From contig JAWKTI010000005.1 in the NCBI GenBank assembly GCA_041399155.1, forward strand, positions 124,001 through 188,000: a DNA stretch of 64,000 nucleotides, read 5' to 3'. This stretch comes from Zavarzinella sp. (GTDB lineage: Bacteria > Planctomycetota > Planctomycetia > Gemmatales > Gemmataceae). Both the position numbers and the translations under genes were made by a program. Shown one piece after another: positions 44,243 to 52,796 of this stretch (within the stretch, counting starts at the first letter, position 1; every line of letters begins with the position of its first letter). The notes under the pieces were generated by a model that was not told the origin of the DNA, ran no database searches, and saw only the letters and a program-made list of their open reading frames with translations.

Positions 44243-45760
44243 ATGACTGCTCCCAGAATGATTTGGTGGGTCAAGCGCGATGCCCGCCTGCACGATAATG
44301 CGGTGTTGCACGCTGCACAGCAGTTGCGTGCCACGGTGCTGCCTATCTTCTGCTGGGAACCCACGATCATCAATGCGAGCGATTATTCGGACATGCACTG
44401 CCATGCCCAGTGGCAGGCGGTACGCTCGCTGCGACAGCAACTACGTGCCAGAAATCTGGATCTGCTGATTGCCCACGGCGACGTGGTAGAAAAACTGGCC
44501 AAACTGCACGCGGTGCTGCCATTTACCCACATGGGCAGTCATGAGGAAGTGGGTAACAATCTGACCTACCAGCGAGACCGTGCTGTGGCACAATGGTGCC
44601 ACGAAGCAGGTGTGAGTTACATTGAATTTCCCCAAAGCAGTGTAAAACGTGGGGGAGTGAATCGCGATCATTTGCAACGCTGGTGGCAACAAAGGGTTGT
44701 CGATGTAGCCCCATTGCCCATTCCGGAAATCAGACAGATACCTGAAGAAACAGCGATTGCCCAGGCAACTGGTTTTCCCAGGTGGCGTGCGTTTCGGGAT
44801 CATCCCGAATGGCAGTCAGTTTCGGAAGCAGATGCCCACGCGACGTTAAACGATTTTCTCACCCACCGTGGCAAGTGGTATCGTGGGGGAATCAGTTCGC
44901 CGAACACTGCGGACCGTGCCGGCTCTCGGTTGAGCGTGCATCTGGCCTGGGGCACCATCAGCACACGCCAGATATGGCATGCAGTGCAGCATCGCTTGCA
45001 ACACATGGATCCTGAAGATCCGGACACCGCACGCTGGCGGGCAAGTCTGCACGCATTCCTTAGCCGTCTGCACTGGCGGGATCACTTTACTCAACGATTG
45101 GAAAGTGAGCCAGAATTGGAATTTCGCAGCATCCATCCCAGCTATCGTGATGTTCCTTATGAAAACGCCCCCACCTTGCAGGTAGCGTGGGAACAGGGCA
45201 CCACCGGTTATCCGTTGGTTGATGCGGTGATGCGATGCCTGGCAAGAACTGGTTTTGTGAACTTTCGGATGCGGGCAATGGTGGTCAGTTTTGCCTGCCA
45301 TGTGCTGCACCTCGATTGGCGTGTAATCCATCCCCACCTGGCGCGGGTATTTCGAGATTACGATCCTGGGATTCACTTGAACCAACTGCAGATGCAGGCA
45401 GGTGTCGTGGGCTGGAACGCGATTCGGGTTTACAATCCAACGAAGCAGTTGCAGGATTGGGATAACCAATGTCGGTTTGTGAAACGCTGGCTACCAGAGT
45501 TGCGGACAGTGCAAGCACACAGAATTCTGCATCATGTGGAAGAGCCTGTTGAGCACTACGCCCCACCCGTGGTTGACTTTGCCAGACGCAGTCAACAGAT
45601 GAGTAAATGGTTATACAGCATTCGGAAAACAACTGCAGCGATTGCTGCCACAAAAGCGGTGTATCAGAAACATGGTTCACGGAAGAAAGAAACCAGTTTT
45701 CGCGTGCGACGCACACCGAAGAAGAAGTCAAAGAATCAGCCCACATTGTTTGATGATTAA
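44243..45760 (+). CDS. deoxyribodipyrimidine photolyase/cryptochrome family protein
   Basis: 505 residues from the ATG at 44243; a TTG at 44231 and an ATG at 44258 are in frame and no strong ribosome-binding site decides. The N-terminal photolyase domain starts MIWWVKRDARLHDNAVL and contains the antenna-binding region. The C-terminal FAD domain has TGYPLVDAVMRCLARTGFVN, RMRAMVVSFACHVLHLDWR, FRDYDPGIHLNQLQMQAG and GWNAIRVYNPTKQ. The last block is close to those of photolyases and carries the conserved FAD-contacting residues. It repairs UV-induced pyrimidine dimers with light, or senses blue light. The lysine-rich C-terminal tail is not conserved. Confidence 0.92.
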   Translation: MTAPRMIWWVKRDARLHDNAVLHAAQQLRATVLPIFCWEPTIINASDYSDMHCHAQWQAVRSLRQQLRARNLDLLIAHGDVVEKLAKLHAVLPFTHMGSHEEVGNNLTYQRDRAVAQWCHEAGVSYIEFPQSSVKRGGVNRDHLQRWWQQRVVDVAPLPIPEIRQIPEETAIAQATGFPRWRAFRDHPEWQSVSEADAHATLNDFLTHRGKWYRGGISSPNTADRAGSRLSVHLAWGTISTRQIWHAVQHRLQHMDPEDPDTARWRASLHAFLSRLHWRDHFTQRLESEPELEFRSIHPSYRDVPYENAPTLQVAWEQGTTGYPLVDAVMRCLARTGFVNFRMRAMVVSFACHVLHLDWRVIHPHLARVFRDYDPGIHLNQLQMQAGVVGWNAIRVYNPTKQLQDWDNQCRFVKRWLPELRTVQAHRILHHVEEPVEHYAPPVVDFARRSQQMSKWLYSIRKTTAAIAATKAVYQKHGSRKKETSFRVRRTPKKKSKNQPTLFDD

Positions 45761-45796
45761 GTGCCCGCTCAAACAACCGCTGGCATCGTTTGAGTG

Positions 45797-47149
45797 CTAT
45801 TGTTCAAACTGCCTGGGCAGTGGGCCACCATAGGCTGCCCATAGTGCATCGATCGTGTGGGCCACCCAGATGTCTGGTTTCAGTGCCTGCAAGTGCTTTG
45901 TCACCTGCATTAAACAGCCCACATTGCCCATCAACACCGCCTGGGCACCTGTGTCCACAATTTTTGCCGCTTTGCGATCCCCCAGTTGTTGTGCCATCTG
46001 TGGTTGCGTCAAATTATAGCTTCCGGCTGCTCCACAACAGATTTCGCTTTCCGGCAGTGGGATCAGTTCCAGCCCGGGAATCATTTCAAGTAATTGCCGT
46101 GGGGCACTGGCTATCTGTTGGGCGTGCCGCAGATGACAGGCATCGTGGTAAGTTGCTTTGATCGGTAATGATCTTGTGGGGCGAACTGGGCCAAGATCGA
46201 TCAGAAATTGAGAAATATCTTTCGCTTTTTTCACAAATTGCTCTGCCGCACTCGCATGGGGGGTATCGTGCAGTAAATGGCCATAGTCCTGAACCATCGC
46301 CCCACAACCGGCAGCGTTAATGATAACCGCATCCAGATCATTCATTTGGTCGGAGCTGAAGCCAAACGCCGCCAGATTCTGTGCGGCATATTCTTTGGCA
46401 GGATCCTCATACGCAGCGTGGTAGTGCAAGGCCCCACAACAGGTCTGGGAACGTGGGATCACCACTTCACAGCCATTTTTTTGCAGCACACGGGCAGTGG
46501 CTAGTTGTGTTTCCGGATAAATCGCATCGGCCACACAGCCCAGAAACAAGCCCACCCTGGCCCGCCGAACTCCTTCTGCAGGCAGAACTTCGGGCAATTT
46601 TCCATAGTGCACATGCAGTGGGGGAAGCATTGCCTGCATGGTGCGTAATTTCTTTGGCAACAACCGGTACACACCTGTGGTGCGGCACAACCAGTCGAGG
46701 CCAGTCCATTGTGCCAGTCGGGCAGGTGCCAGCGCCAGCCGGGTGCGGAAACGCGATGGAAAAACGTTGAACAGCAACCAACGTTGTAGCCGGCTGAGCG
46801 TTGCCACCTGGCGACCGGGTTCCAGTTCGCCCATGTAAGTTCGGAATGGTTCGATCAGTTTGCCGTACTGCACCCCGGAAGGGCATGCTGTTTCACAAGC
46901 CCGGCAGTTCAGGCAGAGGTCAAGGTGTTGCTTCACACCATTGTCGAGTGGCAGCTTCCCATCAATCACATTCCGCATCAGATAAATTCGCCCACGTGGG
47001 CTGTCGGCTTCGTTGCCATTTTCGACGTAAGTCGGGCAGGCACTGGTACATAGGCCACAATGGACACAATCGAGAATCAACTGATAATCGATCTTTGGTC
47101 CGTGCCCAGCAACCACGGGAAGTGGGTGTTTTTCGGCAGCAACTGTCAT
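45797..47149 (-). CDS. glcF: Fe-S (CCG-domain) subunit like glycolate oxidase GlcF
   Basis: 450 residues from the ATG at 47149; the longer frame to 47263 is only read-through of a palindromic repeat. There are two 4Fe-4S motifs near the N-terminus, CVHCGLCTSACPTY (28-41) and CLNCRACETACPSG (79-92). Two CCG domains follow (SQTCCGALHYH, about 235, and SEICCGAAGSYN, about 375). This matches GlcF of glycolate oxidase, which passes electrons from the flavin subunit. No glcD or glcE is in the window, so the partner lies elsewhere. The substrate could also be lactate. Confidence 0.85.
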   Translation of the reverse strand: MTVAAEKHPLPVVAGHGPKIDYQLILDCVHCGLCTSACPTYVENGNEADSPRGRIYLMRNVIDGKLPLDNGVKQHLDLCLNCRACETACPSGVQYGKLIEPFRTYMGELEPGRQVATLSRLQRWLLFNVFPSRFRTRLALAPARLAQWTGLDWLCRTTGVYRLLPKKLRTMQAMLPPLHVHYGKLPEVLPAEGVRRARVGLFLGCVADAIYPETQLATARVLQKNGCEVVIPRSQTCCGALHYHAAYEDPAKEYAAQNLAAFGFSSDQMNDLDAVIINAAGCGAMVQDYGHLLHDTPHASAAEQFVKKAKDISQFLIDLGPVRPTRSLPIKATYHDACHLRHAQQIASAPRQLLEMIPGLELIPLPESEICCGAAGSYNLTQPQMAQQLGDRKAAKIVDTGAQAVLMGNVGCLMQVTKHLQALKPDIWVAHTIDALWAAYGGPLPRQFEQ

Positions 47150-47185
47150 GAGAGGTCCGTGGGGTTGGCTAATTGTTTGCAATTC

Positions 47186-47243
47186 GTGGCAGCGGCATCC
47201 TGCCGCTGAAAAAGAAAAACCAGCGGCAGGATGCCGCTGCCAC
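47186..47243. repeat. perfect 23-bp inverted repeat, REP-like doublet
   Basis: Arms 47186-47208 and 47221-47243 are exact reverse complements, separated by AAAAAGAAAAAC. Each arm is itself a palindrome (CAGCGGCA-TCC-TGCCGCTG). It lies just upstream of the glcF-like start. It can form one long or two short hairpins, like a BIME/REP doublet. Confidence 0.85.
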
Positions 47244-47408
47244 AAACGTGCGCAGGCAGACACATACTTCTGCTTTCAGTTCAGGATACGCACCACCCTA
47301 TTTGCTGTCGATCTTTTCGTAGGATAGCTGCATCGTCCTCGAAAGCGGTGCAGTCGGTTGTCCACCTGGTAAATGTGATAACAAACTCATAATTTTGCGA
47401 GTATTCGC

Positions 47409-48161
47409 TTGAAAACGGTCATCATAATTCCCGCACGTCTGGCATCGTCGCGTTTGCCGGAAAAGGCATTGTTGGCAGAAACGGGCAAAACATTAATTCA
47501 ACATGTCTATGAGCGTGCGATCCGAGTGCCGAACGTGGCTGATGTGATTGTGGCCACCGATCATCAGAAAATTATGAATGCGGTGCAGCAGTTTGGCGGC
47601 ACCGTTGTGATGACAAGTGCCGACCATGTTTCTGGCACTGATCGAATTGCAGAAGTCGCAAATTCTTATCCTGCCGATTGTTACGTCAATCTACAAGGCG
47701 ACGAGCCTTACACTCCTCCGGAAGCAGTCTCGTTATTGGTCGAACAGATGCACGCCCACCCAAGTGCGGAAATGGGCACTCTGGCAACGCCAATTCAAAC
47801 CGAAGAAGTCTACCACAATCCTAACTGTGTGAAGGTGGTATGCACAGAAGGTGGCAAAGCGTTATATTTCAGCCGCAGCCCCATTCCCTATTCACGTGAT
47901 GTGGCAGCAGATTTTACAGTTCAGCCCCCACGCTACCTGCACCACCTGGGGATTTATGCCTATCGGCGGGAGGCTTTGCTGAAATTAGCAGGAATGCCAC
48001 CCCACCCGCTGGAACTGATTGAAAAACTGGAACAGTTGCGTGCTATTGCTGCGGGCTGGACCATCCAGGTGGGTGTGGTGCAGCACTTCGGCAGAGGCAT
48101 TGATACGCCTGAAGATTACCAGCGTTTTGTGGAAGATGTCCGTACCGGGCGTTTTCATTGA
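47409..48161 (+). CDS. kdsB: 3-deoxy-manno-octulosonate cytidylyltransferase
   Basis: 250 residues. A TTG start at 47409 is chosen because the family's N-terminal PARLASSRLPEKALL follows six residues later (TVIIIPARLASSRLP). Further motifs are SADHVSGTDRIAEV (47-65 region), VNLQGDEPYTPPE and LYFSRSPIPYSRD, and the end has GRGIDTPEDYQR. The enzyme activates Kdo to CMP-Kdo for LPS inner-core synthesis, so the organism makes Kdo. No other LPS gene is adjacent. Confidence 0.95.
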   Translation: MKTVIIIPARLASSRLPEKALLAETGKTLIQHVYERAIRVPNVADVIVATDHQKIMNAVQQFGGTVVMTSADHVSGTDRIAEVANSYPADCYVNLQGDEPYTPPEAVSLLVEQMHAHPSAEMGTLATPIQTEEVYHNPNCVKVVCTEGGKALYFSRSPIPYSRDVAADFTVQPPRYLHHLGIYAYRREALLKLAGMPPHPLELIEKLEQLRAIAAGWTIQVGVVQHFGRGIDTPEDYQRFVEDVRTGRFH

Positions 48162-48185
48162 TTTTTCATCATTTGAGGTGGCACG

Positions 48186-49793
48186 ATGTTTCGTCGCACG
48201 TTTTGGATCTGGGTTAGCCTGTTCGTGGGTGGTGTTTGCAGCACCGATGCTCAGGAGAAAGCACCCATGGAAATCAGTGCAAGCACTGTACGCGTAATGA
48301 GTTACAACATTCGCTACGGCACCGCCCGTGATGGGGCGAACGCCTGGGACAAACGGAAGGATTTCCTGCTGGCTACCATTCAGGAACACGATGTCGATCT
48401 GTTGGGTACGCAGGAAACGCTCGGTTTTCAGCGTGATTTTCTGGCGAAAGGTCTGCCGGAATTCACCACTGTGGGTGTGGGACGCGAAGACGGCAAAGAA
48501 AAAGGCGAAATGACTGCCGTGTTCTTTCGCACCGCACGATTTGAGTTATTGGACAGCGGCCATTTCTGGCTGAGTGAAACCCCCGAGGTGGCAGGGAGTA
48601 AAAGCTGGGATAGTTCGCTCCCACGGATGGTCACGTGGGTAAAACTGCGAGACCGAAGTAAATTGGTGACCGAGCCGATTCTGTTCATGAACACCCACTT
48701 TGACCACATTGGCAAGGTAGCCCGCAAAGAATCGAGTGTGCTGGTTCGCAGGAAACTGCTGGAATTGGGCAAAGATTGTCGGCTGATTCTGACCGGTGAT
48801 TTTAACTCTGCCGAAAACAGTGAACCCTATCAGGCACTTTTTTCAGCACAGAACGACGTAACTTCTCCTGTACAAGACAGTTACCGCATTTATCAGCCGA
48901 AAGTGCTGCCCAACGAAGGCACCTCGACTTCCACATTTGAAGTGAAGAAAAGTACCGGTGCACGGATCGACTGGATCGCCTGCAGCCCCACGTGGGAAGT
49001 GCGGGCAGCCTGGATTGATCGCACCCACAGAAATGGCAGCACACCGTCCGATCATTTTGCGGTGCTGGCGGTTTTACGCCCAGAACAGAAGGCGAAAACT
49101 CTGCGGGTGCTTACCTACAACATTCACCACGCTGAAGGGACCGATAAAAAACTGGATCTGGTGCGAATTGCCCGCATCATCCGAAATGCCGACCCGGACC
49201 TGGTTGCGGTGCAGGAAGTGGATGTGGTAACGCAACGCACGCTGAAAGTTGATCAGGCGGCAGAATTAATCCGGCTGACCGGGCTGAACGGCCACTTTGA
49301 AAAAGCGATCGACTTTCAAGGTGGTGCGTACGGACAGATGGTGCTTTCGCGTTTCCCAATCAAAGAAGCAAAAGTGCACCTGTTGCCCATGCAAGCGAAG
49401 GAAGAACAGCGGATTGCAGTGGAAACGCTTCTCGAAACCACCCCACCCCTGCGGATGGTGAGCACCCACTGGCACCACCAGGGGAATGATTTGCGGGTGA
49501 TTCAGGCAAAGAAACTGGCAGAACTGCTGGCCAATGTGAAAGAGCCGATCATTCTGGCAGGTGACTTCAACACTACCCGTAAAAGTGAACCGCTGCAAGG
49601 TTACGATGAAGGCTGGTCGTTCGCCACCGATTTTGCCCCACTGCAGAAAGATCCGGAAGCAGATGCGGCGAAAATGATCGACCTGATCCTCTACCGCCCC
49701 AAAGATCAGTGGACCGTAACCGATGCCAAAGTCATCCTTGAACCACTTGCCTCCGACCACCACCCTGTGCTGGCAGTGCTGCAATTCAAATAA
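48186..49793 (+). CDS. double endonuclease/exonuclease/phosphatase-fold protein
   Basis: 535 residues. A short signal-like start (MFRRTFWIWVSLFVGGVCSTDA) is followed by two EEP domains. Domain 1 (about 35-295) has RVMSYNIRYG, TQETLGFQRDF, LTGDFNSAEN and SDHFAVLAVL. Domain 2 (about 305-535) has RVLTYNIHHAEGTDKKLDL, AVQEVDVVTQRT, LAGDFNTTRKSEPL and SDHHPVLAVL. Both keep the catalytic Asn, Glu, Asp-Asn and Asp-His. Probably exported, so DNA, phospholipid or a phosphorylated sugar could be the substrate. Two intact copies fused in one chain are uncommon. Confidence 0.9.
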   Translation: MFRRTFWIWVSLFVGGVCSTDAQEKAPMEISASTVRVMSYNIRYGTARDGANAWDKRKDFLLATIQEHDVDLLGTQETLGFQRDFLAKGLPEFTTVGVGREDGKEKGEMTAVFFRTARFELLDSGHFWLSETPEVAGSKSWDSSLPRMVTWVKLRDRSKLVTEPILFMNTHFDHIGKVARKESSVLVRRKLLELGKDCRLILTGDFNSAENSEPYQALFSAQNDVTSPVQDSYRIYQPKVLPNEGTSTSTFEVKKSTGARIDWIACSPTWEVRAAWIDRTHRNGSTPSDHFAVLAVLRPEQKAKTLRVLTYNIHHAEGTDKKLDLVRIARIIRNADPDLVAVQEVDVVTQRTLKVDQAAELIRLTGLNGHFEKAIDFQGGAYGQMVLSRFPIKEAKVHLLPMQAKEEQRIAVETLLETTPPLRMVSTHWHHQGNDLRVIQAKKLAELLANVKEPIILAGDFNTTRKSEPLQGYDEGWSFATDFAPLQKDPEADAAKMIDLILYRPKDQWTVTDAKVILEPLASDHHPVLAVLQFK

Positions 49794-49884
49794 GGCTGCA
49801 TTTCGTTTTTTTGTAAAAATTTCGCTTGCAGCACCTGCAAATTCAGGTATTCCCCAGTGGTTATTGTTGCTGGGAGATACGAAC

Positions 49885-50805
49885 ATGTGGGCACGCTGGA
49901 CCAGATTTGCGCTCTTACCCATATTCACAGGCTTCTTTCTGCTGCCGATGGCCCAGGCAGATGAGGTGGTGGCACGTGTGAATGGCGAGCCAATTACCAG
50001 TAAGCAGTTAGAAACGGCGGTTCAACTTGCTGGCCCCACTAAAAATCTGTCTCCTGTGGAGAAGCAGGCACTTCGAAACGATGTGCTGGGTTTGTTGATT
50101 GATGATCAGGTGGTGCGGCAGTTTCTGGACAAATATGGCGTGAAAGTGCCCGAAACAGAAATTGAAAAGCAGATAAATGCCCTGCAGGCGATTTTGAAAG
50201 AACAAGGGCAGACTCAGACGCAATTTTTGAAAGAAACCATGCAAACCGAAGAACAGTTGCGAAACAACTATCGCTATATGGTGCAACTGGCAAAATACCT
50301 GGATAGTTTGATTACCGAAGAAAAATTGCAGCATTATTTTCAGCAACACCAGGATTTTTTCCGTGGCACAACGGTGCGCCTAAGCCACATAGTGGTGCGG
50401 CTGGATCATTCGGCCTCAACGGCGGATCATCAGGAAATCCAAGCCCGCCTGCTGGGCATGCGGGAAAAAATCGCAGCAGGCAACATTGTTTTTGCCGATG
50501 CGGCACGTCGATTTTCGCATTGCCCCACCGCCAGCAGTGGGGGTGATCTGGGCTGGATTGTGCGAAAATGGCAGATCGATGAAGCTCTGGCCGCCACTGC
50601 ATTTCAAATGAAAGTTGGCCAGATTTCCGGCGTTGTAACCACAGAAGCTGGCTACCACCTGGTGTACGTTACTGACAGGAAAGAAGGTGCCGAGAAAAAA
50701 TACGACGAAGTAAAACGGGATGTGCGGCGGTGCTACGAAACCGAACTTCGTCAGGCACTTCTTCGTAAACTGCGTGCGGAAGCAAAAGTAGAAATCACCC
50801 GCTGA
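49885..50805 (+). CDS. SurA/PpiC-type peptidyl-prolyl isomerase
   Basis: 306 residues from the ATG at 49885, preceded by GGGAGA 7 nt upstream; the frame is open back to 49723 inside the previous gene. A signal peptide (FALLPIFTGFFLLPMAQA) precedes a SurA N-terminal-like segment (VARVNGEPITSKQLETAVQL). A parvulin/PpiC domain lies at about 165-265 (VRLSHIVVRLDH, FSHCPTASSGGDLGWIV, GYHLVYVTDR). It is a periplasmic folding chaperone/isomerase for outer-membrane or secreted proteins. Confidence 0.9.
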   Translation: MWARWTRFALLPIFTGFFLLPMAQADEVVARVNGEPITSKQLETAVQLAGPTKNLSPVEKQALRNDVLGLLIDDQVVRQFLDKYGVKVPETEIEKQINALQAILKEQGQTQTQFLKETMQTEEQLRNNYRYMVQLAKYLDSLITEEKLQHYFQQHQDFFRGTTVRLSHIVVRLDHSASTADHQEIQARLLGMREKIAAGNIVFADAARRFSHCPTASSGGDLGWIVRKWQIDEALAATAFQMKVGQISGVVTTEAGYHLVYVTDRKEGAEKKYDEVKRDVRRCYETELRQALLRKLRAEAKVEITR

Positions 50806-51113
50806 TTACATCACATCAATTACAGCAGCACCTGTGCCAAATTTGTGCAACTCCCAGTCTTCAGAATTGCTATTTTGTACACTATCGCCATGATTGGTGA
50901 TATCGAATTTGGAAAAAATCGCAAAAAAGTTCAAAATTCTTTAAGTGCCTTTCATGTAAGTATTTACAACAATCATCTTTGCAGAAATCAGCTAATTTCA
51001 CATGAAAATAATTCTAGTTTCAGATTCTAGTGGATATATATTATATATGAAAATAATTCCATTATCGGAATTGATCTTTGACAACTCGGTTTTTCTTCCC
51101 CGCCTGGTGGGCA
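50806..51113. other. convergent intergenic region with short direct repeat
   Basis: 308 bp between two genes that end toward each other. ATGAAAATAATTC occurs at 51002-51014 and 51047-51059, with an AT-rich alternating run (51034-51048) just before the second copy. No gene or clear terminator hairpin is seen. It may be transcription-termination or protein-binding sequence. Confidence 0.4.
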
Positions 51114-51710
51114 TCAGCCAAGCCCTTCGGCCTGCTTGAGTTGATCGACCCGTTCGCGAACTTTTGTCAGCACCCTGCGAACGGACCGTACGGGTCGATT
51201 CAGTTGTTCAGCGATTTCCGTGGCTGTTTTCCCGTGCAGAGATAGTTCCACGATTTCCCGCTCTCTCGTTTCGAAGCCCCGCAGCAGCCAGTCGAGCAAT
51301 TCCTGAAAAATCAGCTCATCTTCCGGATGAAACAGGATGGGGTATTCGGGCTGCCAATCGCTGGTTTCGTCTGGATTTCTGATCGATTGTTCGCGGGAGA
51401 GATCGCGTTTGTCTGCCCGCAGGAACTTACGGCGGTTGCTGCACTTACGAATGGTTATTACCACCAGAATGGCGGCCATTTCATCCCAGCCGTGGGGGAT
51501 CAGTTTGGAATCGCGGGCACGCACGAAAAAACTGAAAAAGGCCGACTGAACAATCCCCTCGGGATCCGCACGTTCACGCAGCCATGTATCGAATTGATTG
51601 GCAGCAATTTGGATGAGTCGATCCCGAAACCGCTCCACCACAATCCGTGCGGCATCATCATCGCGGTTCTGCAGGCGCACCAACAGCTTCATGAATTCTT
51701 CATCGTTCAT
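51114..51710 (-). CDS. ECF-type RNA polymerase sigma factor
   Basis: 198 residues. Region 2 spans about 15-90 (ARIVVERFRDRLIQIAANQF, then the PEGIVQSAFFSFFVRA core). Region 4 spans about 140-190 (FETREREIVELSLHGKTATE, then IAEQLNRPVRSVRRVLTKV helix-turn-helix). It resembles planctomycete ECF groups encoded next to Ser/Thr kinases, in which the kinase controls the sigma factor in place of an anti-sigma gene. It is divergent from the DUF1559/kinase pair with a 98-bp shared promoter region, and no anti-sigma gene is nearby. Confidence 0.92.
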   Translation of the reverse strand: MNDEEFMKLLVRLQNRDDDAARIVVERFRDRLIQIAANQFDTWLRERADPEGIVQSAFFSFFVRARDSKLIPHGWDEMAAILVVITIRKCSNRRKFLRADKRDLSREQSIRNPDETSDWQPEYPILFHPEDELIFQELLDWLLRGFETREREIVELSLHGKTATEIAEQLNRPVRSVRRVLTKVRERVDQLKQAEGLG

Positions 51711-51808
51711 TGAACTTTTTTCTGGTGTTGGTGGTCATTTTCGGCGGGAAAGTTGATTTATTTCTTAGGCAGAGAAAACGAACCTGCCAGAGTCGCAGAG
51801 TATGAAAG

Positions 51809-52774
51809 ATGAAAAATCCTCAGAAAGTCCCACGGTGGGCGTTCACGTTAATCGAATTGCTGGTGGTGATTGCGATCATTGCCATCTTAATTGGCTTGCT
51901 GTTGCCCGCCGTTCAGAAGGTGCGGGAAGCAGCCAACCGCATCAAGTGCGTGAACAACTTGAAGCAATATGGTTTGGCAATCCATAACTATAACGACAAT
52001 CTCAATCGCCTGCCACCACACACTGACCATTATGGTACGGAGCAAACTTATCTCACTGGCCAACTTGGTGGGAACTGGGTCTATTATCTGTTGCCTTTTC
52101 TCGAACAGGAAAATCTTCATCGTCAGGCGAATGGCAATGTGTACAACATTCGCAAACAGACAATTCCTCTGTTTGTCTGCCCATCTGATCCCAGCTACAG
52201 TGGAAAGTCATTTACTTTTGGCACACCGAACGCATACAACTCGGACCCATCTGGTATGCCAATGTGTTATGCCGCCAATTTTCAGGTATTTGGCAATCCT
52301 GCAACCAGCCAGTCTACTGCCACAGGTGTGACCTTTTTGAAGATTGAAAGCATTCAGGATGGTTCGAGCCAGACAGTATTGTTGGGTGAACGGTATGCTG
52401 AATGTACTCGAGCAAACAATTTGTGGTTCTATACCTGGATGGAAATCACCAGTAGCCCATCGTTCAACTTTGGCCATCCTTCAGGTAGTCCGGGGTATCA
52501 GTTACATTACTTGTATGCCAATTTTGGATTGGTTGGTCCTGCCTCCATGTTTCAAGTGAGACCACGCAATTATGGCTCTCCAGGAACGCGGTTAATCCCT
52601 GATCCTTATCCCGCGTCCGATTGCGACCCACGGAAGCCTCAAACTGCCCACATCGGTGGGATGAGTACACTGTTCGGTGATGGCAGCGTGAAAACGCTTT
52701 CCGGCTCTTTGCAGCCTGCCACCTGGTGGGCGTTGTGCACACCCAACGGTGGCGATATTCCCGGCGATTGGTGA
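51809..52774 (+). CDS. DUF1559 prepilin-like protein
   Basis: 321 residues. The N-terminal signal WAFTLIELLVVIAIIAILIG is the pilin-like cleavage/methylation segment. The family block CVNNLKQYGLAIHNYNDN follows, and the C-terminal HIGGMSTLFGDGSVKTLS closes it. Encoded 22 bp before the kinase gene, so co-transcribed with it. It may be an envelope component whose assembly the kinase senses, which is inference from the neighbourhood. Confidence 0.94.
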   Translation: MKNPQKVPRWAFTLIELLVVIAIIAILIGLLLPAVQKVREAANRIKCVNNLKQYGLAIHNYNDNLNRLPPHTDHYGTEQTYLTGQLGGNWVYYLLPFLEQENLHRQANGNVYNIRKQTIPLFVCPSDPSYSGKSFTFGTPNAYNSDPSGMPMCYAANFQVFGNPATSQSTATGVTFLKIESIQDGSSQTVLLGERYAECTRANNLWFYTWMEITSSPSFNFGHPSGSPGYQLHYLYANFGLVGPASMFQVRPRNYGSPGTRLIPDPYPASDCDPRKPQTAHIGGMSTLFGDGSVKTLSGSLQPATWWALCTPNGGDIPGDW

Positions 52775-52796
52775 TCCCCTTCTGATAAGGACAACC

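Noticed and set aside
47150..47263. 38-residue N-terminal extension of the GlcF-like protein
   Set aside because: It is translated from the REP-like inverted repeat; family proteins start near the Met at 47149.
49279..49928. Minus-strand ORF overlapping the EEP and isomerase genes
   Set aside because: Complement of coding sequence with strong motifs on the plus strand.
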